Assembly: GCF_027595985.1 (NCBI RefSeq)
Contig: NC_073306.1
Span: 77,891,977 to 77,955,976 of the forward strand
Length of the DNA stretch: 64,000 bases
Origin: Sorex araneus
Lineage: Eukaryota > Chordata > Mammalia > Eulipotyphla > Soricidae
Direction of reading: 5' to 3'
Shown: positions 10,510 to 23,300 of the stretch, piece after piece
How positions within the stretch are numbered: position 1 is the first letter of the stretch
How the letters are laid out: each line of letters begins with the position of its first letter
Notes under the pieces: generated by a model
The model's input: the letters and a program-made list of their open reading frames with translations, nothing else
Database searches by the model: none
Told to the model about the DNA's origin: nothing
Made by a program: the position numbers and the translations under genes

Positions 10510-10875
10510 ATTTGTGCAGGACCTTCAACATGCTAGACGTACTCCACCACTTGAATTCTGCTTTGTTTTTGGGAGGGCCACATCTGATTGTCTTGAACAC
10601 ATCTAATTTCTCCAACCCTATTTAATTATCTTTATAGGAACCCCACCCTGGGTCCCTTCCCTGCAATGCTGGCAACCTATTTAGTGCTAAGACACTCTGA
10701 TGTGGTTTTGCTTGGGTCCTATGGTGCTTTGAATCCAACAGGACCACATCCGTTGCTCCTTGGGTGCCATTAGGGCTGCACCCAGCACTGATGATGGGCC
10801 ATAGAGTGCACAAGTGCAGGATCTTGAACATGATAGACATGGGCTCCACCACTTGAATTCTCTTTCTGGCTCTTA
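10510..10875. repeat. Local duplicated segment of unknown family
   Basis: 'tgcaggaccttcaacatg...ctccaccacttgaattct' at about 10,517-10,561 recurs, diverged, at about 10,815-10,862. The spacing is about 300 bp. It may be two partial copies of an old repeat. No gene is evident. Confidence 0.4.
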
Positions 10876-11149
10876 GGAAACAATTTATGGAAAACAAAAT
10901 AGAGCCTTATGTTATGTTTCTATAGTTTTAAGTGTCATTTTGCCAGAAATCAAAAAGAATTCTCCACAAATGAAAAAGGTATAATAAAATATATTTTATT
11001 TCTAGGTTTAAAGTGATTTTAATTTCCCAGTGGATACTCAGAATGTTTCTTTATAGAATTTAAACAACTATTTTATTATACTTAGGTAATGTGATTATAG
11101 CAGTGCTAACACATGTGGTAGGGAAACAAAGTTACTGCACACTACTATC

Positions 11150-11760
11150 ACCAACATGCCCAGACACTACACCAAGGTGCTAACTTTACCTCTATTCCAC
11201 CTCTTCAGTCTTCTCCACTACTCCCCACACTACCTGGTAATTTGTGTTTTATATTCCAAGGTGAGGTGTTTGCCATTGTTTTATACTATTTCTCTGTATG
11301 CCATAGACAAGTATGATCATCTGGAATTTGTCATTATCCCTCTGACTTATTTTACTCTATATGATACCTCTAATTCCACCCAAGCAAATTTCATGATCTT
11401 ATCTTTTGTTGCAGCTTCATTCTACTTTTTTGTGTATATATACCATCACTTTATATCCTTTCACCTATCATTGAACATTTGGGTTGTTCCCATATCCTGG
11501 CTTTTGTTCTAACTGTAATGAACATAAACATGCATGCATATTTTCAAATTAATGCTTTGTGTCCCTTTTCACCACATTGCTGACAATATCAGGCATTTTC
11601 AGTCTTTTTGATACATTCCATTCTCTTTAGTATGAGATATCTCACTATTGTTTTGATATGCATTTCCATATGAAAAACACTTTTTCATAAACCTATCAGC
11701 CATTCACTTTCTTCCTTGGTGAAGTGTCTGCCCAGTCTGTCCTTTCTCCATTTTATGAAA
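11150..11760 (-). mobile_element. Old L1 fragment (3' end of ORF2 and 3' UTR), antisense
   Basis: On the plus strand the words 'catttgggttgttcccat', 'taatgaacataaacatgc' and 'gatatgcatttcc' are the usual antisense landmarks of the L1 ORF2 C-terminus. Many stops and indels show it is ancient. Confidence 0.65.
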
Positions 11761-11821
11761 TGGAATTATGAGAAATAAGAAGATGGGATGTGTTGCATCT
11801 CCTATCTTTGAATTGTACTAT

Positions 11822-12072
11822 ATAGCACTGTAGCACTGTTATCCCGTTGTTCATCAAATTGCTTGAGCAGGCACCTGTAACATTTCCATTTGAGACTTGT
11901 TACTACTGTTTTTGGCATATCGAACACACCACAGGTAGCTTGCCTGTCTCTGCCATGCGGGCGAGATACTCTTAGTAGCTTGCCTGGCTCTCCGAGAGGG
12001 ATGGAGGAATCGAACCCAGGTCAGCCGCATGCAAGGCAAATGACCTACCTGCTGTGCTATCGCTCCAGTCCA
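11822..12072 (-). repeat. SOR-type SINE (body B), antisense
   Basis: The antisense element runs from the tail end ('agcactgttatcccgttg') to the tRNA-like head ('gctgtgctatcgctccag'). It includes the diagnostic 'ttactactgtttttggcata' and 'cttgcctggctctccgagag'. It is about 250 bp and near full length. Confidence 0.88.
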
Positions 12073-12079
12073 TGTACTA

Positions 12080-12553
12080 TATAGCTATATTAAAAACCTA
12101 GAGAACAGAACTGAGACACAAAGGTAAAAGCTCAGAATTATGGACAGATAATCTATGACAAAGGATCTGATTACAGGTAATACAGCACAGAAATCCATTA
12201 CAATTATGTTTTGGAATACTAGATATCCACGTACAAAAATATTAAATTGAAATCTTATTTCATCCATTCATAAAATGGATTAAAGACCTCGGGATTAGTC
12301 TAGAATTCATAAAATACAATGAGGAAAATAAAGGTAAATGTGGACCTCGGAAGTATTTTCAATCACTTTATTTCAGAGGCAAAGACAATGAGAACAAAAA
12401 TAAGCAAATGGGATTACATCAAGTTAAAAAAGGTTTTGGATAGTAAAAGAAACTCAGTATAAAAAAAAAAGACACCCCAGTGAGTGGGAGAATATTTTCA
12501 CACAATACTGCTGATTAAACGTTAATATCTCAAATGTATAAAGCACTTCCTAT
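12080..12553 (+). mobile_element. Old L1 ORF2 fragment, sense
   Basis: A degenerate sense copy of the ORF2 C-terminal third can be followed through 'aaaatggattaaagacctc' and 'gcaaatgggattacatcaag'. It was later split by the insertion at 12,571-13,032. No frame is intact. Confidence 0.65.
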
Positions 12554-12570
12554 AAAATTTTAACTGTTGG

Positions 12571-13032
12571 AGAATAGGGGACTAATACCCAAGAATAGTA
12601 GTATATAATACCAGGAGGTTGGCTCCATAGCTTGGAAGCTGGCCTCACATGCTGGGGGAAAGTCATCCCAGATAGAGAGGGTAACACCAAGTAATATGTG
12701 ATTGGAGATCCTGTGCAGGAAAGGAGATGCGTGTTGAAAGTAGACTAGAGACTGAACAGAATGATCATTCAATACCCCTATTTGGAACCACAACACCCAA
12801 AAGGAAAGAGTGATATCAAATTGGAATGCCCCGCTACAGAGGCGGGGTGACGTGGAGGACATGGGACTGGGGTGGGTGGGAGGGATACTGGGTTCATTGG
12901 TAGTGGAGAATGGACACTGGTGGAGGGATGGGCTCTTAAACATTGCATGAGGGAAAAACAAGCACGAAAATATGTGATTCTGTAACTGTACCCTCACTGT
13001 GACTCACTAATTAAAAAATAAATTAATTAAAA
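12571..13032 (+). mobile_element. L1 3'-end insertion with 17-bp target duplication
   Basis: This is a 5'-truncated shrew L1 of about 460 bp holding the very end of ORF2 and the 3' UTR ('ggatactgggttcattgg', 'ctgtaccctcactgtgac') with an A-rich tail. Identical 17-bp copies of 'aaaattttaactgttgg' flank it at 12,554-12,570 and 13,033-13,049. Confidence 0.9.
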
Positions 13033-13049
13033 AAAATTTTAACTGTTGG

Positions 13050-13844
13050 GGAAAATAAAACTAGTAGTAGTAGTCACACAAAAATCAAAAAATATTTATG
13101 GCTGAACTATATTCAAACATACATTTTTATATTCATATATTTTAAGAAGTTTTAGTAGACTTTCTTATATGATTGCAAAGAATAAATGTCATTTAACTTT
13201 GTAAAATATGTAAGTGTAAAAATTAAGTGAATCCCATCAGTTATTTTGGCACATTACCTACCATTTCTTAAAGAATTTAAAGACAGGGCACAATTATTAA
13301 ATACAATGTAAATTGCTTCAGATATTTATCATGTTAGCAAAGTAACAAAAAAGAAAGTGGATTTCATTTTTTAGTCTAATATTTAAATTTCATTTTAGAT
13401 GAAAAGTGTCATCTTCTGGGGCACCCTTATCTCACTAAGCATTATTTAGTTTTATAGTCAGACTATTCATACACTATCTACTGACCATGACCATGACCTC
13501 ACTGCCCAAAGGTGGATCAGCCTCCACCCAGAGAAGAAACACATTATCTCCCCTGAAGCTACTTAGCTGCTTTTACCCCTGGTGCCCTCTTCTGTTGGGA
13601 AACCAGCACACATTCCCTTGGCAGAAATAATGCCTACCTGAGGCCAGCACTTGGTTCAAGCTCTGCCTGACTTAAACTATTGTAGATGAAACCCTCTACA
13701 TCACTCACTTCCATTGTTACCCAACCCCCAGTACAAATATAGAAGATTACAGGGGTAGCAATAGGATGTAAGAGAAACCTTTCCTTCATATATGTAGTCC
13801 GATAGCACTATTGGATAGAGATAAGAATAAAATGACCTTTATTA
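13050..13844. other. Region downstream of GBP5, no gene recognised
   Basis: This is mostly AT-rich single-copy-looking DNA. It could include a distal 3' UTR of the GBP5 transcript; a minus-strand AATAAA lies at 13,838-13,843. I see no coding potential. Confidence 0.35.
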
Positions 13845-13854
13845 TATAATTCTT

Positions 13855-14092
13855 GCCAGGCTCTGCCATGTGGGCGAGATGCTCCCAGTAGCTTGCTGGG
13901 CTATCCAAGAGGGGCGGAGGAAATGAACCCCGAGTCGGTCGCGTGCAAGGCAAACACCCTACCGCTGTGCTAGCTACCCGTGGCGTATTCAAAATGCCAA
14001 AAACAGTAACAACAAATCTCAAAAATGGAGGCATTACTGGTGCCCGCTCAAGCAAATCGATGAGCAATGGGATGACAGTGATAGAGTGATTG
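13855..14092 (+). repeat. SOR-type SINE (body B) with its 5' half inverted
   Basis: Positions 13,855-13,971 are the antisense of the tRNA-like head and first body half ('ccgctgtgcta' at the junction). Positions 13,972-14,092 are the tail in sense orientation, beginning 'gctacccgtggcg'. In intact copies the two halves abut in one orientation, so only about two bases are missing at the breakpoint. Near-identical 10-bp flanks (tataattctt at 13,845-13,854 and tacaattctt at 14,093-14,102) suggest one insertion. The structure is that expected of twin priming during target-primed reverse transcription. Confidence 0.85.
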
Positions 14093-14220
14093 TACAATTC
14101 TTAATCTCCTCAAGTAGACTATCATCATTTACTACCTAAAGTAGTAAGTCATATTTTTTCTTGATGATTCTCCCAGACACTTGTGTACTTAGTGAACAAG
14201 AACCAAAAGATGTGTAGCTC

Positions 14221-14226
14221 TTTATT
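14221..14226 (-). terminator. AATAAA hexamer overlapping the GBP5 stop codon
   Basis: On the minus strand the last codon CAA and the stop TAA lie inside CAATAAAG. This makes a canonical polyadenylation hexamer. Use of it would leave almost no 3' UTR, so it may be fortuitous. Another minus-strand AATAAA is at 13,838-13,843. Confidence 0.3.
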
Positions 14227-14338
14227 GTAAGATGCAATGATTCCTGGAGGAGGAAACATTACTCTGGAGCTGATGGATCTGATTTAGCAGTCTTATTCTT
14301 TCCTCTTCAATTCTCCTCTTTTCTTGTTCAGCTGCTTC
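14222..14338 (-). CDS. GBP5: GBP5 exon 11: C-terminus with CaaX box
   Basis: The acceptor CACTCTTTAG precedes 38 codons and TAA. The helix continues and the protein ends in Cys-Ile-Leu-Gln. The cysteine is exactly four from the end, so the CaaX prenylation signal is intact. Human GBP5 ends with Leu as its last residue. Confidence 0.92.
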   Translation of the reverse strand, partial: EAAEQEKRRIEEERIRLLNQIHQLQSNVSSSRNHCILQ

Positions 14339-17300
14339 CTAAAGAGTGAGAAACAAAACGATATAGTTTAGCATAAAGTAATGCCTAGGTTATGGTTAAG
14401 TGTGGGATGTGTGTTGAAGTTTCATTTTAATTCATTAGTAAGAAATAAACAGTTCTTGGACTTCAGCTTTCTGTTTATGTTCAATTTTCCACACAAACTT
14501 TTAATTTACTACATATGTGCTTTTTCTTTCATTTCTTTTTCTAGCTGAAGAAACATCATTTCTTTTTTTAAATTTAAATTTAAATTTTTTAATTAATGAG
14601 TCACCGTGAGGGTGCAGTTACAGAGTTTCATGTCACATCATCATTTCTTAATCCCCAAAATATTGGTGCGTTACAAGTTACATCCTGAATCTCCTTTCCA
14701 TTTCCCTTTAGGACTATCTGACTCACATCCTTCACTTTGATCCTCATTTATTCAGCGAGGGATGTCAGGTCTAGTTCTATGAGGAGAGGCTCCTACAACT
14801 GCCTGTGGAGGTGACATCATAATCAGGTGAGGAATCTGAGACTTACATGAATGCAATTGTTGAAACCACATTTAGGAGACAGAGGAAAGAAGAAAGTAGC
14901 AGAAGAAAGAGTGATATGCGGAATCCCAAATTGATTCTTTAGTGCATGTTTATCCTTTCAAATATGTCTTCAAGCAGTGTCTGGAAAAGTTGACCTACAG
15001 ATAGACTGTGAAAGCCGTGTGTCTCATAAGGTTGCCCACTATGAATTTCATCAAAGATTTGCAGAAGCTAAAACATTGCAGCTCCCACCCATTGTGAAGG
15101 GAATAACTCGAAATGCTCTGATAGTGGTATTTAGTGATATCTCTGGAACCTAACTGGTCTAATTAGAAAAAATGGGATCTTATATTTCTGCTTCACAGTT
15201 GATCAGATTAGTAGATGGAGTGCATTAAAAGACAAAATAAAGCAAATTCTACAATAGTCTGCAGATGAAGAAACAATTATGGCAGAGAGAAGGTCATCAA
15301 TCCAATAATAAAAAATGAGTTTAACATTTTAACATTTTAATAAGATAATCTATAACCTTTGGTTATTTCATTTCTGTGACCAGAGAAAAAGACACAGGAG
15401 CAATTAAACTTTTTTTTAAAGACTAATACAATGGATTAGACATGTATTTGACTTTTAGTTATTGAATTACAGTGCTTGTTCTATGCCAAGCATCATTGTA
15501 AATACAAAGAATCAATTACTGAAATATCCCTTATGAAACAGATAATATTACTAATTCCATTTTCCAAAGTGGAAATGAAGACACAGTGGATTCAATAGCT
15601 TGCCCATATATATTTAGTAAGAGAGGAAAATAAGATTCATACCCAGGCTTCATACCCAGACTATCTAATACCAACTTTATTGCTCTGTGCCACAATTGTA
15701 TGATGACTTTCCCCTTTGTCGCTGCATTATGCTCTCATCCATACAGAGAGAGGAGATATCATCCAAAACTTGAAATGAGATGACTGAGTACCTGGAGCAT
15801 GTGTGCATGGGCTCGTTCTTGGGCTTTCCGTTGCTCTTCTAGCTCTAAGGCATTCTTTATCTTCATTTGTCGCAAGTGTTCTTGGTGGGCTCGCTCGACC
15901 TCCTCTATCCGTTTCTGTTTCTCCCGCTGAATTGCTGCCCTCCGGTCTGCTTCAGCCTGTGCAGCCTGTGCTCTAGCACGTTCCTCTGTGAAAGAACAAA
16001 ATGATAAACCTCTCTAGGATAAAAATGTCTCTTCTTGTTGGTACACTCTTATTTCTAGTTGTTACTACTCCCTAAAGAAAAGTCCTGGGGACTATTTTTC
16101 TTTTCTAGGTAAACAAATATAGCTGGGGTGGGAATCCTATTCAGAGAGAACCTAAATAATCATCTTTGTTTGAGCAACATGTTCTTGAAAAATTGTTCAT
16201 CATCATTGATATCAGGGAAATGCAAATCAAAAGTACAGTGAAGTATCACACTAGTGAGAGTGGTCTGTATGACAAAGACCTTAAACAGTTAAGTGTGTTG
16301 GGATATGACTAAAAAGAAATTCTCATTCATGTCAGGGTGGCTGTAGTATGGTCTAACCTCTCTGGAAGACTGTTTAGAGACTTCTAAAAACACTGCAAAT
16401 AGAAGGTCCATATGACCGTCTGATTCCATTCTTGGAAATTTACCTCAGGAATACAAAAATATTTTTTTTTATAGTTTATTTTTAATTAGTGAGTCAACGT
16501 GAGGGTACAGTTACAGATTTATACATTTTTGTGCTCATGTTTCTCCCTTACAGAGTTTGATAACCCATCCCTTCACCAGTGCCCATTCTCCACCACCAGT
16601 AAACCCAACATCCCACCCCCCCTTCCCAGTCCCGTCTCCCCCCCACCCCACCCTGCCACTATGGCAGGGAATTCCCTTTTGTTCTCTCTCTCTGGTTAGG
16701 TGTTGTGGTTTGCAATAAAGGTGTTGAGTGGCCATTGCGTTCAGTCTCTAGTCTATATTTGGCCCGCATCATCTTTCCCCCACATGACCAACAACCACAT
16801 TTTACTTGCTGTAACCTTCTCTGAGTTGCCCAGAATGAGAGAACAGCCTCCAAGCCATGGTGACAACCTCCTGGTACTTATTTCTACTATTCTTGGGTGT
16901 TCGTCTTATAGTCTATTATTCTATATTCCACAGATGAGTGCAATCTTTCTATGTCTGTCTCTCTCTTTCTGACTCATTTCACTTAGCATGATACTTTCCA
17001 TGTAGATCCACTTATATGCAAACGTCATGACCTCATTTTTTCTAACAGCTGCATAGTATTCCATTGTATATATGTACCAGAGTTTCTTCAACCAGTCATC
17101 TGTTCTAGGGCACTCGGGTTTTTTCCAGATTCTGGCTATTGTCAGGAATACAAAAATATTAATGTGGAAAGACAAATGCCTACCTACGTTCATTGTAGTA
17201 CTATCTACCATAGACAATATCTGGGAAAAAATCGAAGTGCCCAGAAAAAGACAAATGTACAAAACAAATTATATATATATATATGCTCATAATAGTATGA

Positions 17301-20300
17301 AATTTAGCTTTGAGAATGGATGAAATTGTGAAGTTTGATAAGATTTTGATAGAATTGAAGGGCCTTATGCTAAGTGAAATAAGTCAGAAGGTAAGAGATA
17401 AATAATTAGATGATCTTAATCATAAGTTGATAGAAAGAAAGAGAGAAAGAGATCAGACAATTTCCAATGGCAACAGAATCTGAGACATGAAAATAGAACT
17501 AGGAACTGAAGTGGTGCTGGGCAGAGTAGGAAAATGGGAAAGTGGTAGAGATATCCTGAAACATTGGTGGAAGAATTGGTTAGTTCTCTGAAACTATAAA
17601 ATAACACCATTAATTGCACTGTTGTAGCACTGTCACACTGTCATCCATTGATTTGCTCCAGCGGGCACCAGTAACGTCTCCATTGTGAGACTTGTTGTTA
17701 CTGTTTTTGGCATATCGAATATGCCAGGGGTAGTTTGCCAGACTCTGCTTTGTGGGTGGGATACTTTCGGTAGCTTGCTGAGCTGTCCGAGAGGGACAGA
17801 GGAATTGAACCCGGGTCACTTGCATGCAAGGCAATGTCCTACCCGCTGTGCTATCCCTCTGCCCTTTAATATGATTAGAAATTTGGAACCTCAACAAAGG
17901 TTTAATTTAAAAAAGAATATTTTTTCAGTCATTCATGCTCTGGTTTAATATCTCAATGAATCGGCCCCTGGTGCCATCTTGCCACACTTAGCAGTGAAGA
18001 ATCCTGGCCAGCAGGCACAACAAACACCGGAGAATGCTCCAGACCCGAAACTGAGTCAATAACATTGGGGTGCCCCAGATAGAGCAGGTGCAGTCTCTCT
18101 GCCTTCTCCAGATGGAATCCTGGCGACCATGAGCTTCTACAAACATGACTCCAGTATGTGGGGACCAGGACTATTTCTCCAAACTGCACGGCCACTTACC
18201 TGGCCACACGACCTTTCCTGATATACAAAAGAATGCTCAGGAACGGCTCCTCTACCCCTGAACAGTCATGATACCAGAGGCACACAAACCAATCTTGGAA
18301 CGCAGCAGCTTCTGGCAGAAATGCTCCTAGACTGTGAACTAAGTTATGGCCCTATGTTGCCCTGGGAGGGGAAGGGTTTTTGTCCCTTGGCCTTGTTCTC
18401 TTTACAACAGCATGGCGACCGCCACTTTTCAGAGTCAATTGGTCAGAGAGGTAGGAGTTTGCAGTGATGGGGCGCCCGGGAAATCTTGAGATGGGGGGGG
18501 TGGGGGGGCGGAACTGACCCTGCTCCCCACCCAGATGAGACCCTGAGCGGTTGCCCATGAAAGGCTCCTCCATTCCTGAATGGCCATAATCTCAGAGGCA
18601 CACAAAACAATCTGGGAATGCAATGGCTGCTGCAGAAATGCCTCTGGACTTAATTACTAAAATACCAGAATTCCGACATCATATGCTCTTTATTATTAGC
18701 AATAGAAAACAAATTATCTACTGATGACTTTTCAGCAGGTATGATTGTTGGGGGGAAATTCCAAATAATAATAGTGGGTTTTCTGTCAAAAATTGAATGT
18801 AATCAAAGTAAAGAGACAATAAAGTGAAAATCATCTACCACTCAGGCAGGGTAGGAGGTGGGATAGAGGGTATACTGGGGTTCTTGGTGGTGGAACATGT
18901 GCACTGGTGAAGGGATGGGTGTTTGTTCATTGTATGACTGAGACTTAAGCCTGAAAGCTTTGTAATGGTTCTCATGGTGGTGCAATTAAAAAAAAAACTC
19001 AATTAACCAAGTCAAATTAATTTAAAAGGTGTAGGTAGGTCTTTCTATTATTTCATGTCCTCTATTTTCTTCTTACCTTCTATCTGCCTCTGCCTGGCTG
19101 CAAGAGCCTGCTCTGCCTGGAGAATGGCATCACTCATCGACTGCTGGGACTGTAAATATTTCTGCAGAGCTTCCTCAGCCTAAAGCCCCAGATAGAATGC
19201 AGTTAGAAGCAGGAAGTGGCAATTCAAAAATATTGTAAACATGTTTGGTTTTTTTTGTTTTGGTATTTCCAGCATCAAGTGTTCAGCTTGCACTTGGTGG
19301 GACTGTCAATCAAGCTTCTAGCATAGAGTGAGCATAAGATCTGGGCTGAGCAATCAGAACACCTTATAGTACTATATGCAACAGATTTGGGTACATATGG
19401 GAAACTATAACCTGGTTATTTTAAAGACCATTGGAAAAGGATACAAGGAAGGCGCTTTCTCTCATATTGTCTTTCAGACTCTCTTTCTGACACTAAGGGC
19501 ACAAAGGACTCATTGAATTTGCAGCTTTGTTCCCATGTAGGAAGAGTCTGTCTGAGAATAAAGTGCATAGTGAAAAAACAGAATAGAGAGCTGAAGTGTA
19601 TTTGTAAGGAAAGGAGGCAGAAAGTTGATGGTGATACTTGAAAGATTTCACCTTTGGCTTATGTAACCCACAAAATTGACATTATTTCTTTTTATATAGG
19701 TACTCTGTGGTGTTCAGGGGTCACAAGCCATCAGTGACTGAACTCAGGACATCAAAGATTTGAGGTATATGCTCAACCTTATAGGAAAGAATCCCAACGC
19801 CTCATTTTATCTTAAGTTAATTTTAATTGTTGGGACTCTGTTAAATATGGTAAAAGAAAATATCCCTGTTATGGTAAATATTGATAGCTATAATTAAAAT
19901 ATGCTGATTATGGAAATATTTCCTTTTAATTTCATAATTATCATTACTGTTTAAATAATACCTTCCTTTTTTAGTTGAACATACTTCCACCACAAGTTTC
20001 AGCAAGTTCTCCATAAAACTAGGGATACCTGTATTCCTTTCCTGGGCTCCTGATAGTATTTTGCCTTCAACTCTTCAGTTTTCTGTCTGAAGAGGTGATG
20101 GCCCCCTGACTTGTTATAAATTCCTTGCTTCACACTATTTTCTAGTGGACCAAAGATACTCAGAAGTAGATCTGAGCAGCGATCAGATGATGCCTTCAAA
20201 TTCTGCTTACAAAAGTCATCAAGTTTTGCTTGTAGTTGCATCTGCAGAGACAAAGATATGAACAAATGGTCATGAATACATCCACATTTCTAGAAATTTT

Positions 20301-23300
20301 TCTTAAAAATAAATTTAGGGCTTTATAAGACTCAGTGGCAAAGTGCATGCAGCAACCTGGATTTGATTTCCGGCAACACACACATGCACACACATGCAAA
20401 AGAAAGAAGCTGCTATTTTGCATGGAGGCACTAAAACACTAGCAGCATTGAGTCCTTTGAAGGGGATTCTTTCTATCCACCTAGAAAATTGAGATCAAGA
20501 TCTTCTGAACCCCCTTTTCCTTGCTATTTCTTCAGACTAAAAATCACCCTATGCTCTAAATTTATTTGTGTGTGTATGTGTGTGTGTGTATATGTGTGTG
20601 TTAGATGCTTAATATTAAAGCCAGTCCCTTAACCCTGTTATTCCTTATTCTAAACAAGATGTAATTTTTTTCAGTTATTTCAGTTTTAATTATACTAAAA
20701 AAAAGAGATATAATATTTCCGCTTCAGCTCTAGTTAGGGCTCATGGAATCATTGCTACTAACTATTATAGTGATCTAAATAATATGAGGACATAATATTT
20801 TACTATATCCATCTGGCAATTCTGTGTTTTAGTATCAAAAAGGGAAATTAACATACTTTATAACTTTAGAAATGTATTGAGGTAACATTGGTTAACATTA
20901 TTATATGTTTAAGTTTCAGGAATGCCTTTTCTCACCTCTTTGAAAGTAAATTGCTACACCAGACCTACCACCAAAATGCTGAAATCTCTCCACACATATC
21001 CACTGGAATCTCTTCAAACTTGAGCTAGCCATGTCCTGTACCTTGTAACTTCAGTGCTGTAGTGTGAAATGGAGGGTTGGTTTTGTCTGTTCCCTTGCTT
21101 TATTTCTTTATATCCCAGATATTAGTGAGATCAGATCAACCTGTATTTTTCTTTTCCTTTCTGTTTTCCTTAGAATTATACTCCCCTACTTGAATAAAGT
21201 TTTTAAGAGGTGACATTTAAAAAAAATTAGCACTAGTGTGTAACATTGTGAGATGTGTGTATTTGAAAGTTTCAGAAACTATCAGACCAATGGTAATTAG
21301 TTATTTATTTTCAGAATAACAGTTGTACCTTAATAATGATAATTATTATTATTCAGTCTAGTAAGAATTGCTTTTCTTCCTTAAACCTTAAATTGGCTTT
21401 TTAAAGCAAAACTTTGCCTTTTATTGTCTCTAAATCACATGAAATAAGGCAAAATAATGTTATAAATAATAAATAATTAATAATAGAGAGGCTTGAGAGA
21501 TAGTATAGCAGGTAAGGCATTACCTTACATTTAGCTGACTTGGACTCAGTTTCAGCACCACATATGGTCCCCAAGTCCTGTCAATAGTTATCCTTAGCAC
21601 AGAGCCAGGAATAAGACCTGTAACCAGGTGTAACCCACCCTGCTTTCCAAATAATAATAACAGTGATCACCTCTAATTTCTTTTGGAAATTTTGATCCTC
21701 ATCTTTAAAAGAATTTTTCAAGAAGACTTCAAGGGCCTCTTTCTCACAGGCTCTGTGCAGGTCCAGCAACTCTTGGCTGGTTTCTGTGGGCAACTTCACC
21801 TTCTGGTCCATCTGCTGGGTATAGTGGCAAATGGCCTTTTGCACTGCTTCTGAGTTTTTGATCTGAGCCAATGCCGAGATGGTGTTCTCCACACAGGGCA
21901 GATTCCTACTGCTGATGGCTCTGATATAGGTGAGCACCAGGTTCCCTAGATCTTCACAAAGTGGAGATAATTGTATTATTAACAGAGAAATAGGACAAGT
22001 CCTAAACTGAGACAGTTAATTCTTTGGGGAAAAGGAAGTAATTAAAACAGGAAAACTCAAGATGTATAATCGCAACATTTAATAGTTTTTTGTAGAAAGA
22101 TAAATATTTATATAAAGCTATATATGTAGTGTTAGAAGTCTTTGCTTCTTTGTTTTATCTTTTTCTTTTCTGCCTGAGGTTTCAATTCCATTCAAAATTA
22201 CATTTTTTTCTTCAATCTTAAACTGTAAATCTGGTATAAATATTATCTTAATCTGAGAAAGTGCAAAGTTAAAAAATTAGACTACTTCACCTAATTCTCT
22301 TTTGGAACTTTTTTATTTATCTTCTTTGCCCTTTACAATCTTTTGCCTGCACTTACTTCCCTTTTAGCAATATTTCACATCATTTTTGAGATACAGAGTT
22401 CTAAACAACAGTTGGAACAAGGAGCTCACTTAGATTTCTTTTAGTGTTTTAGACAACATGTGTTTCTGTTTGTTGAATATTTATATCAGATAAATTCTAT
22501 TTCTACAGAGTATTGATATCTTCATCATCCTGCACCTATCAAAGCTCTGAAACATAAAAATTCACTCTAGTGATGGAACAAATGCTACCAACCTATGTGA
22601 ATCAGTGTGCTTCAATGGCAGACCACTTAGGAGTAGAACTTCTTTAATTTAATCTTTCCTTCAGGTTTTATTTCTGTTTTATAGTACTTTAAAAACATCA
22701 CAAAAAAGTACAAGAAATGTTTCTGGACTCACTGAATTTAATAAACACAATAAGTATTGTTATATATTATGCATAACATAAAAATATAGTATGATTTTAT
22801 TGTTTGCAAATAATTATGTATTTTAACCATTGACAGTGGAGGTTGATACAATGCAGTGTCCCTTTTATTTATACTGAACTGAATGAAGAAAAATCCCCTC
22901 ACAAGTACTCACCAGGACCATTGACCTGGATGCCTGCTGAAAGAGTTTTAGTTTTGGAATGATTGAAGATGTAGGAACAGAAATCTTCCACCTGTTGTAC
23001 AAATTCAGGATCTAACTCATCATGATCCAGTTCTTCAAGTTGGGCAAGCTTTTTTCTGTGAGCTGGAGAGTCAAAAATAAAGCATTTCCTCTTTGGAAAA
23101 AATTTCTGTATACACAGACGGGGAAGATTGAAATTCTGAAGACTTTGATCAGTGCCTGGTGAAGAAAAAAATATTAGATATATTTTGTATGGGATAATTG
23201 ATTTTTAAACTATTTTCATCAGTAAATTACTAAATTAATACCTGTAATTAAAACATCTTGATGAACCCTATGCAGAAGTTTGAAAGGAAAGAAAGTGTCA

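Noticed and set aside
11156-11512. 118-codon open frame
   Set aside because: It lies in antisense old L1 sequence and its translation is the shadow of non-coding or reverse-strand L1.
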